DNA of 64,000 bases. Source: CAVOKN01 sp963696505 (GTDB lineage Bacteria; Pseudomonadota; Gammaproteobacteria; Burkholderiales; Rhodocyclaceae). A program made the position numbers and the translations under genes. Shown here piece after piece: positions 1 to 8,532 of the stretch. The notes beneath the pieces were generated by a model, which did no database searches, was not told where the DNA came from, and saw only the letters and a list, made by a program, of their open reading frames with translations. Each line of letters starts with the position of its first letter. The first letter of the stretch is position 1. The stretch spans positions 62,001-126,000 of the forward strand of contig CAVOKN010000007.1 of the NCBI GenBank assembly GCA_963696505.1. Direction: 5' to 3'.

Positions 1-1384
1 CGCGGGCATCCGCGACGTGGCGTTTGCCTCTGCGGCAGCGACCCTGCTCTATGCCTGGTCGCTGCTCGGCCACTTCGATTACGCGGTGGCCGAGGTCCAG
101 TTGTTCGAACACCACGTCTGGAATCCCCGCGCCGGTTCCAGCTTCTCCCTCGGGGTGGACGGCATCTCCTTGCCGATGGTGTTGCTCGCCACCCTGCTCA
201 CCGTGGTGGCGGTGCTCGCCTCCGGCGCGATCCGGCGCAACGCCAAGCTCTACTACCTGCTGCTGCTGCTGCTGGAAGCGGCGATGCTCGGCGTATTCAC
301 CGCCCGCGACTGGTCGCTGTTCTACGTGTTCTGGGAACTGACCCTGATCCCGTTGTTCTTCCTCATCGACCGCCTGGGCGGCGCCAATCGCCACCGGGCG
401 GCGCTGAACTTCGTGCTGTACACCATGGGCGGTTCGGTGTTCATGCTGGTCGCATTGCTGTTCCTGTTCGACGCCTCCCCCGGCCACAGCTTCGGCATGG
501 CGGCGATGGCGGAGGGCGCGCGCGCCCTGCCGCGCGAGACGCAGTCGCTGATCTTTCTTGGGCTGCTGATCGGCTTCGGCGTCAAGATGCCGATCGTCCC
601 GCTGCACGGCTGGCTGCCGCTGGCCCACGTCGAAGCACCCAGCCCGGTGTCCATTCTCCTTTCGGGCATCCTGCTCAAGATGGGCTCCTACGGCCTGATC
701 CGCGCCGCCGAGTCGCTGCCGTCGGCGGTGATGGCGCTGCAGCCCTGGCTGGCGGCGCTGGCCTTCGTGAACCTGATCTACGGCGGCGTGCTCGCCTGGC
801 ACCAGCGCGATCTGAAGGGCATGGTCGCGTACTCCTCGGTGTCGCACATGGGCGTGGTGCTGCTGGGCATCGCCGCGCTCAATGTCGCCGGGCTCACCGG
901 CGCGGTGATGCAGATGGTCGCCCACGGCCTGGTGGCGGGTGCGCTGTTCCTGCTCATCGGCCTGCTCTACGAGCGCACCCACACCCGTGACCTCGCCGAC
1001 TACAGCTCGCTGGTGCGGGTGATGCCGCGCTTCGCCTTCTTCACCGTGCTCGCTTTCCTGGCGGCGATGGGCCTGCCCGGCACCGCCGGCTTCGTCGCCG
1101 AGCTGCATGCGCTGGTCGGCGGCTTCGAGCGTTGGGGTGCCTGGGTGGCGCTGCTTTCGCTGTCGGTGCTGATCAGCGCTGCCTACGCGCTGCGCACCAT
1201 CGGCCGGCTTTTCACCGGCCCGGTACGCGCCGCGATGCAGGACGTGCCCGATCTCACCCGCTCCGAGATGGCGGCGGCGGGGGTGCTGTCGGCAGGCGTT
1301 CTGGTGCTGGGCTTCTATCCGGCTCCCGCGCTGGCGCTGATCGCCGCCTCGGTCGGGCACTTGAGCCGGCTGTTCGGATCATGA
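1..1384 (+). CDS. NuoM-like antiporter subunit, 5' partial
   Basis: The reading frame is open to the left edge, so the N-terminus lies outside the window. The visible 460 or so residues form a polytopic protein of the complex I NuoL/M/N and Mrp antiporter family. The proton-path landmarks are present: the TM5 glutamate in FWELTLIP, the TM7 lysine in GVKMPIVPLHGWLP and the next lysine in LLKMGSYGLIR. The stop codon overlaps the dabA start (ATGA), which indicates translational coupling. Since dabA follows and no nuoA-K genes are present, it is probably an energy-coupling subunit of an extended DAB inorganic-carbon uptake complex rather than respiratory complex I. That role is inferred from context. 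Confidence 0.85.
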   Translation, partial: AGIRDVAFASAAATLLYAWSLLGHFDYAVAEVQLFEHHVWNPRAGSSFSLGVDGISLPMVLLATLLTVVAVLASGAIRRNAKLYYLLLLLLEAAMLGVFTARDWSLFYVFWELTLIPLFFLIDRLGGANRHRAALNFVLYTMGGSVFMLVALLFLFDASPGHSFGMAAMAEGARALPRETQSLIFLGLLIGFGVKMPIVPLHGWLPLAHVEAPSPVSILLSGILLKMGSYGLIRAAESLPSAVMALQPWLAALAFVNLIYGGVLAWHQRDLKGMVAYSSVSHMGVVLLGIAALNVAGLTGAVMQMVAHGLVAGALFLLIGLLYERTHTRDLADYSSLVRVMPRFAFFTVLAFLAAMGLPGTAGFVAELHALVGGFERWGAWVALLSLSVLISAAYALRTIGRLFTGPVRAAMQDVPDLTRSEMAAAGVLSAGVLVLGFYPAPALALIAASVGHLSRLFGS

Positions 1385-4300
1385 GCATGGACCACGGCGC
1401 CGAGAGTGGCGACATGCGCTCCCATCTGCTGGATTGGGTGCAGCACCTGGAGCACGTGCTGCCGGGGCAGGCGCCGATCAAGGACTTCGTCCATCACAAC
1501 ACCCTGCACGGTTTCGAGCATCTCAGCTTTCCCGAGGCGCTGGCCGCCGCGCGGCGTCTCACCGGCGCGGCGGGCTACCTGTCGCCGCAGCGCTTCCGCC
1601 AATTGCTGCAGGAGGGGCGCGTCACGCGAGACGATCTGGAGGACGTTCTGCGCGAGACCGCGGGATTCGATGCCGACGGGGTCGTTCTGGAAACTGCCTC
1701 CGGCCCGATGCGGCAGATCGACGTTCAGCTCGCGGTGCTGATCAACCCGCTGGATGCGGTGTCGCTGGCGCGGCTCGCCTGGGAGGCGGAGGAAAACGCT
1801 GCCTTCGCGCGGCTGCGAAAGGGCGTTCCCGAATCGCAGCGGCGCCGGCTGCTGGCCGCCGCGGGTGGCGAGGCGCAGGCTGTGGCGCAGTTGTGGGCCG
1901 CCTGCCTCGACGTGCTGGAGATCGATCCGGCTTTCCTGCACCCTGAGGAACTCGTCGAACGCTTCGATCGCGAGGAGGCGGACCGTGGCGACGCGGATGA
2001 GGCTGCCGGCGACGGGGCAGTGCTGTGGGAGGGTCTGGCGCAGCAGCTCGGCATCACCTGGACGCTGCGCGACCTGCTGCTGGCGCTGACTGGCGAGGAT
2101 GTGCTGGACGCCGTGCGTCCGCTGCTGATCCGCCAGCTCGGGGCGCATCTCGACCAGGGCATGGCGGCCTGGCACCACCCGCTGCGCCACAGCGGCTTCT
2201 TCGAAGCTTGGCGCGCCAGCGCGGCGGCCGATCCGGCGTGGAATCTGGACGAGCTGCCCGGCGCGCGGCACGAGATCGCGGCCCTGCCGCATGAGGCCGT
2301 CGATGCCGTCATGCGCGAGCTGGAGTGCATGGAGCTGCCGCGGGAGCGCTGGACCGGCTACCTGGAGCGCCTCGCGCTGGAGCTGCCGGGATGGTCAGGC
2401 ATGGTGCTGTGGCGCCATATGCATCCCAGCTATGCGGACGGCGGCGGCGTGCCGGTGGCGATGATGGACTACCTCGCGGTGCGTCTGGTGCTGGAGCGCC
2501 TGCGCGCCGCGGCGCTGGCGCAGCGGCACTGGGGCATCCCGCTGCGCCTGTCTCTGCTCGCCGCCCATTTCCACCGCAACGGCGACGAACTGGCGGTGCG
2601 CGGCGCCTACCACGACGGCATGCTGCCGGAGTATCTCGCGAACCTGGTGGAGCGCCGCATCGACCGCGCCCGCGATGCCGAAGTCATCGAAGCCCCAGGC
2701 TGGAGCCGGCTGGCACGCCGGGTGCGCGAAAGTCAGTCTCTGGGGAGCGGTGCCTGTGGCGGCGTCGGCGACTGTGCGTGGCCGCTGTTCCTGCTGGCCC
2801 AGCACCTGGGGATCGCCGGCGGCGAACTGCGCGCCGCCGGGCACGAGGCGGCGCAAGCGCTGCTCGCCGCGCTGCGCCGCTTCGACGAGGATGAAGCCGG
2901 CTTCGTCTGGCTGCGCGCCTACGAGCGCCATTACCGCGAGCAGATCTTCGCCGCGCTGGCCGCCAATCACGGCCGCTGCCCGCTGCCCCTGGCCGCCCCG
3001 GCACAGCTCGTGTTCTGCATGGACGACCGGGAAGAGGGCATGCGCCGCCACCTGGAGGAGATCAATCCGCACCTTGAAACCCTCGGTGCCGCCGCCCACT
3101 TCAACGTGTTCATGAACTGGCGCGGCCTCGATGACGATCGGGTGACGATGCTGTGCCCCGTGGTGGCGCGCCCCTCGCACGAGGTGAGGGAACTGCCCAG
3201 GCCCGAGGCCGAGCAGGCGATGCCCGAGCACCGGCGCCGCCGCGCCTGGCGCTTGCGGTGGAAGGACCGCCTGCACCAGGATACGCGCCGCGGCGTGCTG
3301 ACGCCGCTGCTGCTTTCCGCGGCGGCGGCGCCGGCGGCGCTGGGCGCCCTGCTGCTGCGCAGCTTCGCGCCTTCGCGCCTGGCGCGGCTCACGGGCGGGC
3401 TGCGGCGGCGGGTGGACGGCACGATCCCGACGCGCATCGAGATCAGCGTGCACAGTGACCCCGGCATGCCGGTGGCAAGCGCCACGCCGGACCAGCCGCG
3501 CCTCGGCTTCACCGACGCCGAGCAGGCCGACCGGGTGCAGGCTTTCCTGCGCAACATGGGCCTGACGCGCGACTTCGCGCCGCTGGTGGTGATCGCCGGC
3601 CACGGATCCTGGAGCCAGAACAACCCCCACCTCGCCGCCTACGACTGCGGCGCCTGCTCCGGGCGGCACAGCGGCCCCAATGCGCGGCTGCTTGCCGCCA
3701 TGGCCAACCGGCCGGCGGTGCGCGCGCTGCTCGCCGAGCGCGGCATCGCCATTCCCGAGGGCACCTGGTTCGTCGGCGCCGAGCACAATACCTGCGACGA
3801 CGTGATCGATTTCTTCGATGCCGAGGACATCCCCGCCGCCTTGGTCCCCGCCTTCGAATCGCTGCGGCGCGACCTCGCCGCCGCCACCCGCGCCCACGCC
3901 CGCGAGCGCTGCCGCCGCTTCGCCTCCGCCCACGCCAACATCACGCTGGACCAGGCCGCGTGGCACGTCGAGGACCGGCGCAACGACTACTCGCAGGCGC
4001 GGCCGGAACTGGGCCACGCCACCAACGCCTGCGCCTTCATCGGCCGGCGCGCCATGAGCCGCGGCGCCTTCTTCGACCGCCGCGCCTTCCTCATCTCCTA
4101 CGACCCGACCCAGGATGCCGACGGCCGAGTGCTGGAGGGACTGCTGCTGGCCAACGGCCCGGTGGGCGCGGGCATCAGCCTGGAGTACTACTTCTCGACG
4201 GTGGACAGCGAGCGCTACGGCTGCGGCACCAAGACCCAGCACAACGTCGTGGGCCTGTTCGGCGTCATGCAGGGGGCATCGTCGGACCTGCGCACCGGGC

Positions 4301-4614
4301 TGCCGCGGCAGATGATCGAGATCCACGAGGCGATGCGCCTGCTGGTGGTGGTCGAGGCGAAGATCGACATCGTCACCGCCATCTACCAGCGCCAGCCGCC
4401 GCTGCAGGAACTGATCGGCAAGGGCTGGATCGTCGTCGCCGCCAAGGATCCGGACTCGCCGGCCATCCATCTGTTCGACCCGGAGCGCGGCTGGCTGCCG
4501 TGGCAGGGCGAGACGAAGCTCAAGACCGTCGAGTCTTCGCTCGACTGGTTCAAGGGCAAGCGCGATCCGCTGCCGCCGGTACTGCTGACCCGGCCGCTGG
4601 AGGGGGCGACGTGA
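1381..4614 (+). CDS. dabA: DabA, inorganic carbon accumulation protein (UPF0753/DUF2309)
   Basis: This 1077-residue protein belongs to the DabA/UPF0753 family. DabA is a beta-carbonic-anhydrase-like zinc protein that works with the membrane protein DabB to hydrate CO2 vectorially and trap bicarbonate in the cytoplasm. The predicted zinc and catalytic residues are all visible: C546 and D548 in VFCMDDREE, H741 in AGHGSW, and C756 in YDCGACSG. The C-x-D and H-x14-C spacings match the characterised Halothiobacillus protein, although the N-terminal part is about 195 residues longer. The ATG overlaps the upstream stop; an in-frame extension to 1132 would overlap that gene deeply and is rejected. 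The last codons run into a repeat element that begins at the stop. Confidence 0.95.
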   Translation: MSMDHGAESGDMRSHLLDWVQHLEHVLPGQAPIKDFVHHNTLHGFEHLSFPEALAAARRLTGAAGYLSPQRFRQLLQEGRVTRDDLEDVLRETAGFDADGVVLETASGPMRQIDVQLAVLINPLDAVSLARLAWEAEENAAFARLRKGVPESQRRRLLAAAGGEAQAVAQLWAACLDVLEIDPAFLHPEELVERFDREEADRGDADEAAGDGAVLWEGLAQQLGITWTLRDLLLALTGEDVLDAVRPLLIRQLGAHLDQGMAAWHHPLRHSGFFEAWRASAAADPAWNLDELPGARHEIAALPHEAVDAVMRELECMELPRERWTGYLERLALELPGWSGMVLWRHMHPSYADGGGVPVAMMDYLAVRLVLERLRAAALAQRHWGIPLRLSLLAAHFHRNGDELAVRGAYHDGMLPEYLANLVERRIDRARDAEVIEAPGWSRLARRVRESQSLGSGACGGVGDCAWPLFLLAQHLGIAGGELRAAGHEAAQALLAALRRFDEDEAGFVWLRAYERHYREQIFAALAANHGRCPLPLAAPAQLVFCMDDREEGMRRHLEEINPHLETLGAAAHFNVFMNWRGLDDDRVTMLCPVVARPSHEVRELPRPEAEQAMPEHRRRRAWRLRWKDRLHQDTRRGVLTPLLLSAAAAPAALGALLLRSFAPSRLARLTGGLRRRVDGTIPTRIEISVHSDPGMPVASATPDQPRLGFTDAEQADRVQAFLRNMGLTRDFAPLVVIAGHGSWSQNNPHLAAYDCGACSGRHSGPNARLLAAMANRPAVRALLAERGIAIPEGTWFVGAEHNTCDDVIDFFDAEDIPAALVPAFESLRRDLAAATRAHARERCRRFASAHANITLDQAAWHVEDRRNDYSQARPELGHATNACAFIGRRAMSRGAFFDRRAFLISYDPTQDADGRVLEGLLLANGPVGAGISLEYYFSTVDSERYGCGTKTQHNVVGLFGVMQGASSDLRTGLPRQMIEIHEAMRLLVVVEAKIDIVTAIYQRQPPLQELIGKGWIVVAAKDPDSPAIHLFDPERGWLPWQGETKLKTVESSLDWFKGKRDPLPPVLLTRPLEGAT

Positions 4615-4914
4615 GCTACCTGGCGAGGGGCCCCCGGCAGGGGGATCGACAGCACAGCGAACGGCGCCGGCGGCCGACAGAACTGCGCGGAGAATCCGAC
4701 CCGGGTACGGAGGCCGCGACGTGAGCCATCAGGGCAATCGCATGAGCCGCTCCCTCTCCCCCGGGCCCGGGGGAGAGGGCTGGGGTGAGGGGGTGCTGCA
4801 CGTTCCTGCGAGCGGTCTCGCATGCTCGAACGCGCCCCTCACCCTGCCCCTCTCGCCGCAAGCGGGGCGCGGGAAGGCGGTGCGGGGAACCGTCCCGAGT
4901 ACGGAGGCGGCAGC
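4611..4914 (+). repeat. Start-codon-anchored repeat units between dabA and dabB
   Basis: The 300-base gap between dabA and dabB has no independent gene. It consists of two units, 4611-4720 and 4721-4914. Each begins with GTGAGC and ends with a GGAGG Shine-Dalgarno followed by the next GTG. Unit one resembles the 113-bp tandem repeat at 34163-34388, including a small hairpin (CCCCC-GGCA-GGGGG here, CCCCGC-GTCA-GCGGGG there). Unit two carries two copies of the CCCTCTCC/CTCACCC-type intergenic repeat (about 4747-4790 and 4836-4876). A 65-codon frame runs from 4721 but looks like translated repeat. Confidence 0.7.
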
Positions 4915-6422
4915 GTGAATCCGATGCTCGTTCCCGCTCTGGCAGTCACTGTGCCGTGCTGCCGCTGCTCGCGGCGCTCGCCATCGCCGGGCGCCTCCTC
5001 GCCGGCCGCGACCAGGGCGACGCGGCGGAGCTGCCCACCGCCCGGATCGCCGGCGCTGCCGCGCTGCTGACTTTGTTGGCGCTGCTGGTGCTCGGCGCCA
5101 TCGCGTTCATGCACGGCGCGCCGGGACTGATCGCCCTCGGCAACTGGTTTGCCAGCGGCAAATTGGTGCTGCCGCTTTCGCTGACACTCGATGCGCTGAG
5201 CCTGCCGATGGCAACGCTGGTGGCGCTGATCGGGCTGGTGACGCTGCGCTTCTCGCAGAACTACCTGCATCGCGAGGAGGGCTTCCACCGCTTCTTCCTC
5301 GCCATGATGGTGTTCCTGGCGGGGATGCTGCTGATCGTGCTGGCGGGGAATTCGGCGCTGGCCTTCGTCGGCTGGGAATTGGCCGGCATCAGCTCCTGGC
5401 TGCTGATCGGCTACGCCTACGAGCGGCCGGTGGCCACCGGCAACGCCCTCTTCGCCTTCGTCGCCAACCGCATCGGCGATGCCGGCTTCATCGTCGCCAT
5501 CGCGCTGTCCTTCCGCTGGCTCGGCACGCTGGAGTGGAGCGCGGTCGGCGGCGGACTGACGGCGCTCCAGGCGCGGCTGCTGGCGCTGGCCTTCGTCGTG
5601 CCGGCGGTGGTCAAGTCGGCGCAACTGCCGTTCACGCCCTGGATCACCCGCGCGCTGGAAGGGCCGACACCCTCGTCCGCCATCTTCTACGGCTCCGTCA
5701 TGGTCCATGCCGGCGTCCTGCTGCTGCTGCGGCTGGAGCCGCTGCTGGTCCAGGCGCCGGACGTGATGGCGCTGCTGGTGGTGCTGGGACTGGCCACCGC
5801 CGTGGCAGCCCATCTCGCGGGGCTGGTGCAGACCGACGTCAAGACCGCCCTGATCCATGCCACGGTGGCCCAGGTGGGCCTGATGTTCGCCGTCATCGGC
5901 ATGGGCTGGTTCCAGTTCGCCGCATGGCACCTGGGCCTGCACGCCGCCTGGCGCGCCTACCAGTTCCTGCTCGCGCCGTCCTACATGCATCTGATGCAGG
6001 CGCCGGCGCGCCCGGTGCCCGACTGGCTGGCGCGGCGCGGCTGGCTCTATGGCGCGGCGATGCAGCGCTGGTGGCTGGAGCAGGTTGCGGTGGGGACGCT
6101 GGTGCGGCCGGTGCAGGCGGCGGCGCGGGACGCGCGGGCCTTCGACGACGAGGTGCTGAGCCGCATGGTGGGCATGCCCGAGGACATGCCGCGTAGCGCC
6201 GGCAATGATGAAGTCATCCGCGGCCACGGTTTGGCCGGCCGCCTGCTGCTGGGCAGCGCCGAACGGCTGCAGCGCTTCGAGAGTCGGCTGATCCTGCGGC
6301 CCGGCGGCGAGCGGCGCGGACTGCGCAGGCTGGGACGCTATCTGCGCATGGCCGAGGCGCTGCTGGAGCAGCCACGCTACCTCCTGCTGCTGGTGCTGGG
6401 GACTCTTGCGGTGATCCTGTGA
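4915..6422 (+). CDS. dabB: DabB, NuoL-like membrane subunit (apparent frameshift near the start)
   Basis: This polytopic protein of about 500 residues has DabB hallmarks: GWELAGISSW, the lysine in VVKSAQLPF, EGPTPSSAIFYGSVMVHAG, and a shortened C-terminal part. DabB is the ion-translocating partner that drives DabA. The best start is GTG 4915, eight bases after GGAGG (4903-4907), giving V-N-P-M-L-V-P-A-L-A-V. That frame is lost within about 12 codons, and the hydrophobic continuation LPLLAALAIAG lies in another frame from about 4953. A one-base indel near 4950 therefore separates start and body. A GTG at 4956 in the main frame has no Shine-Dalgarno. The stop overlaps the next ATG (TGATG). Confidence 0.85.
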
Positions 6423-7903
6423 TGACGATCGACTGGCCGATCCTGGCGTTGCTGCAACTGCTGCCGCTGGCGGGCGCGGCGCTGGTGTTCGCGCTGCGGG
6501 AAAAGCCCGCGGCGGTGTGGCTCGCGCGCGGCATCGCGGCGGCGGAACTGCTGCTGGCGGTCGTGCTCTACCGCGTGCTCGATGCCGGCCTGCCCACGTT
6601 CCAGTTCGGCGAACGCATCGCCGGGATCGGCTATCACGCTGGCGTCGACGGCCTCTCCGTGCTGTTCGTGCTGCTTTCGGCGCTGATCACGCTGCTGCTC
6701 GGCTTCTATGGTGTGGTGCGCGGCCTTGCTTCCGCCGGCCGGCTTGCAGCGGTGATCCTGGCGGCGGAAGCGGCGCTGATGTGCATGCTGACCACCCTCA
6801 ATCTGCTCTGGTTCGCCGCCGCCTCCGCCGTGGAACTGCTGCTGGTGGCCTACCTCATCGGCCGCTGGTCCACCTCCACCGAGGAGAACCGCGGTCTGGC
6901 AATGAACCGCTTCCTCCAGTTTCAGGGCGTCGGCTGGGCGCTGTTCGTCGCAGGTGCGCTGGTGCTGGCCTGGAGCTACGCGGATGCAAGCGGCGGGCGC
7001 TGGAGCTTCGACCTGCTGGAGCTGCCGCGGCATCCGCCCCAAGGGAAGTTCCAGTCGATCGCCTTCTTCCTGCTGTTCTACGGCCTGGCGGTGCGCACGC
7101 CGCTGTTCCCGCTGCACGGCTGGCTGCCGGCGGTGGCCCACCGCGGCATGGTGGCGGTGGCGCCGGCGCTGCTGCTCGGTGTCAAGGTCGGCATCTACGG
7201 CATGCTGCGCTTCGTGCTGCCGCTGACGCCGGACGCGGTCGCCGCCTGGCAGGGCTACGTCGTCGCCTTCGCCATGACGGGCGTGTTCTTCGCCGCGGCG
7301 CTGGCGCTGCTCCAGAGCAACCTGCGGCGGCTGCTCGCCTTCGCGGTGGTGAGCCACACCAGCCTGATCGTCGTCGGTCTGTTCACCCTCGATGCCGATG
7401 GCCTGCTCGGGGGCGTGCTGCTGGCGGTGAACTTCGGCCTTGCGGTGACGGTGATGCTGTTCATGGTGGGCTTCGTCTTCCACCGCACCCGCTCCACCGA
7501 TCTCGACAAGCTGGGTGGCCTGTTCGACCGCATACCCTTCATCGCTTTGGCATTTTTCGTGGGGGGGCTGGCCATCGTCGGCATGCCCGGAACGCCGGGC
7601 TTCGACGCTGTTCACCTGGTGCTGGAGGCCGCCATCCACCGCTTCGGCGCGCTGCCCACGATCGCCACGGCACTGGGCAACGTGGCAGCGGCGGGCTTCC
7701 TGCTGTGGGCCTTCCAGCGGGCATTCCTGGCGCCGCGCGCCGACGGCAGTCACGCAAACGTGGCCCGAACCGAGCCCATGGAATATTTCGTCGGCGGCGC
7801 CGCGCTGCTGGTGCTGCTGGCGGCGGGCTTCCACCCCGAACCGTGGCTGCGGCTCACCGAGTCCGCCGTGGGCGCGCTGGCGCAGCGCTTCCTGATGCTA
7901 TGA
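6422..7903 (+). CDS. NuoM/NuoL-like antiporter subunit with Arg in place of the TM7 Lys
   Basis: A 493-residue polytopic membrane protein of the complex I antiporter-like family, read from ATG 6422, which overlaps the dabB stop (TGATG). A GTG at 6419 is an alternative. The TM5 glutamate is present (E138 in SAVELLL), and a lysine is kept in LLLGVKVGIYG. The lysine normally preceding TPLFPLHGWLP is arginine here (R225). The motif after it (AVAHRGMVAVAP) also departs from the usual EAPTxxS. It is probably another membrane subunit of the DAB complex. Whether it moves ions or serves a structural role cannot be told from sequence. Confidence 0.85.
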   Translation: MTIDWPILALLQLLPLAGAALVFALREKPAAVWLARGIAAAELLLAVVLYRVLDAGLPTFQFGERIAGIGYHAGVDGLSVLFVLLSALITLLLGFYGVVRGLASAGRLAAVILAAEAALMCMLTTLNLLWFAAASAVELLLVAYLIGRWSTSTEENRGLAMNRFLQFQGVGWALFVAGALVLAWSYADASGGRWSFDLLELPRHPPQGKFQSIAFFLLFYGLAVRTPLFPLHGWLPAVAHRGMVAVAPALLLGVKVGIYGMLRFVLPLTPDAVAAWQGYVVAFAMTGVFFAAALALLQSNLRRLLAFAVVSHTSLIVVGLFTLDADGLLGGVLLAVNFGLAVTVMLFMVGFVFHRTRSTDLDKLGGLFDRIPFIALAFFVGGLAIVGMPGTPGFDAVHLVLEAAIHRFGALPTIATALGNVAAAGFLLWAFQRAFLAPRADGSHANVARTEPMEYFVGGAALLVLLAAGFHPEPWLRLTESAVGALAQRFLML

Positions 7904-8115
7904 ACTTCGATTTACCACGTAGAGACGTAGGTCAGGTTGCGCAGCTACCTGACATCCGCAAAGCGTCAGGGAGCGCTGCGCACACCCTGACCTGCGGCGC
8001 TGTCCGGGCGCGGGTCGCGCTTGATGGGGTTGCCCCTCACCCCTGCCCTCTCCCCGCAAGCGGGGCGAGGGAGCACTGCAGTTCCCTCTCCACCGGAGTT
8101 GGGGGGGAGGGTAGT
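7904..8115. other. Non-coding spacer with intergenic repeats
   Basis: I see no gene here. The segment starts with a copy of the CGTAGGTCAGGTTGCGCAG repeat (7926-7944), which recurs inverted at 43423-43441. A CTCACCC/CCCTCTCCCCGC element with an inverted partner follows (about 8034-8108). Such elements have probably been inserted into the dab operon, because the flanking genes are otherwise tightly packed. Confidence 0.6.
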
Positions 8116-8484
8116 CTCTTGAGGACGCACTTGTGAGAATTCTGGCGAAGACTTGCGCAGAAAGTGGCTTGGGGGATTTGCAAGGGGGCGTGCCCCCTTG
8201 TTCGTCCTCGGGGGATATACAAGGGGAATCTCCCCTTGATCGTACATGGCAGGTTTTTCGGCCGATTCGAAGCTGCATGCCTTATTGGTTCCGGCTCGGG
8301 CTCTTGAGGACGCACTTGTGACAATTCTGGCGAAGACTTGCGCAGAAAGTGGCTTGGGGGATTTACAAGGGGGCGTGCCCCCTTGTTCGTCCTCGGGGGA
8401 TATACAAGGGGAATCTCCCCTTGATCGTACATGGCAGGTTTTTCGGCCGATTCGAAGCTGCATGCCTTATTGGTTCCGGCTCGG
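8116..8484. repeat. 185-bp direct tandem repeat, two copies
   Basis: Copy one (8116-8300) and copy two (8301-8484) start with CTCTTGAGGACGCAC. I find only two differences, at 8137 versus 8322 (G/C) and 8183 versus 8368 (G/A). Each copy holds a strong hairpin, CAAGGGGGC-GT-GCCCCCTTG, and a second one around AAGGGGA-TCT-CCCCTT. A diverged, inverted third copy of the central part lies at 21507-21570. Reverse-strand frames through the repeat (one of 165 codons, another of 131) are translated repeat rather than genes. Confidence 0.9.
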
Positions 8485-8532
8485 TCGGCTTAGGGTGAGG
8501 GGGCCTCAGGAAGTCCGAGGGGGTGGCCGCGA

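Noticed and set aside
2395..4470. 691-codon minus-strand frame inside dabA
   Set aside because: Shadow of a GC-rich gene; low-complexity composition and no domains, while dabA has its full catalytic set.
8116..8484. CRISPR array
   Set aside because: Only two 185-bp direct copies with no spacers; the 34.2 kb repeat is likewise a two-copy tandem without spacers.
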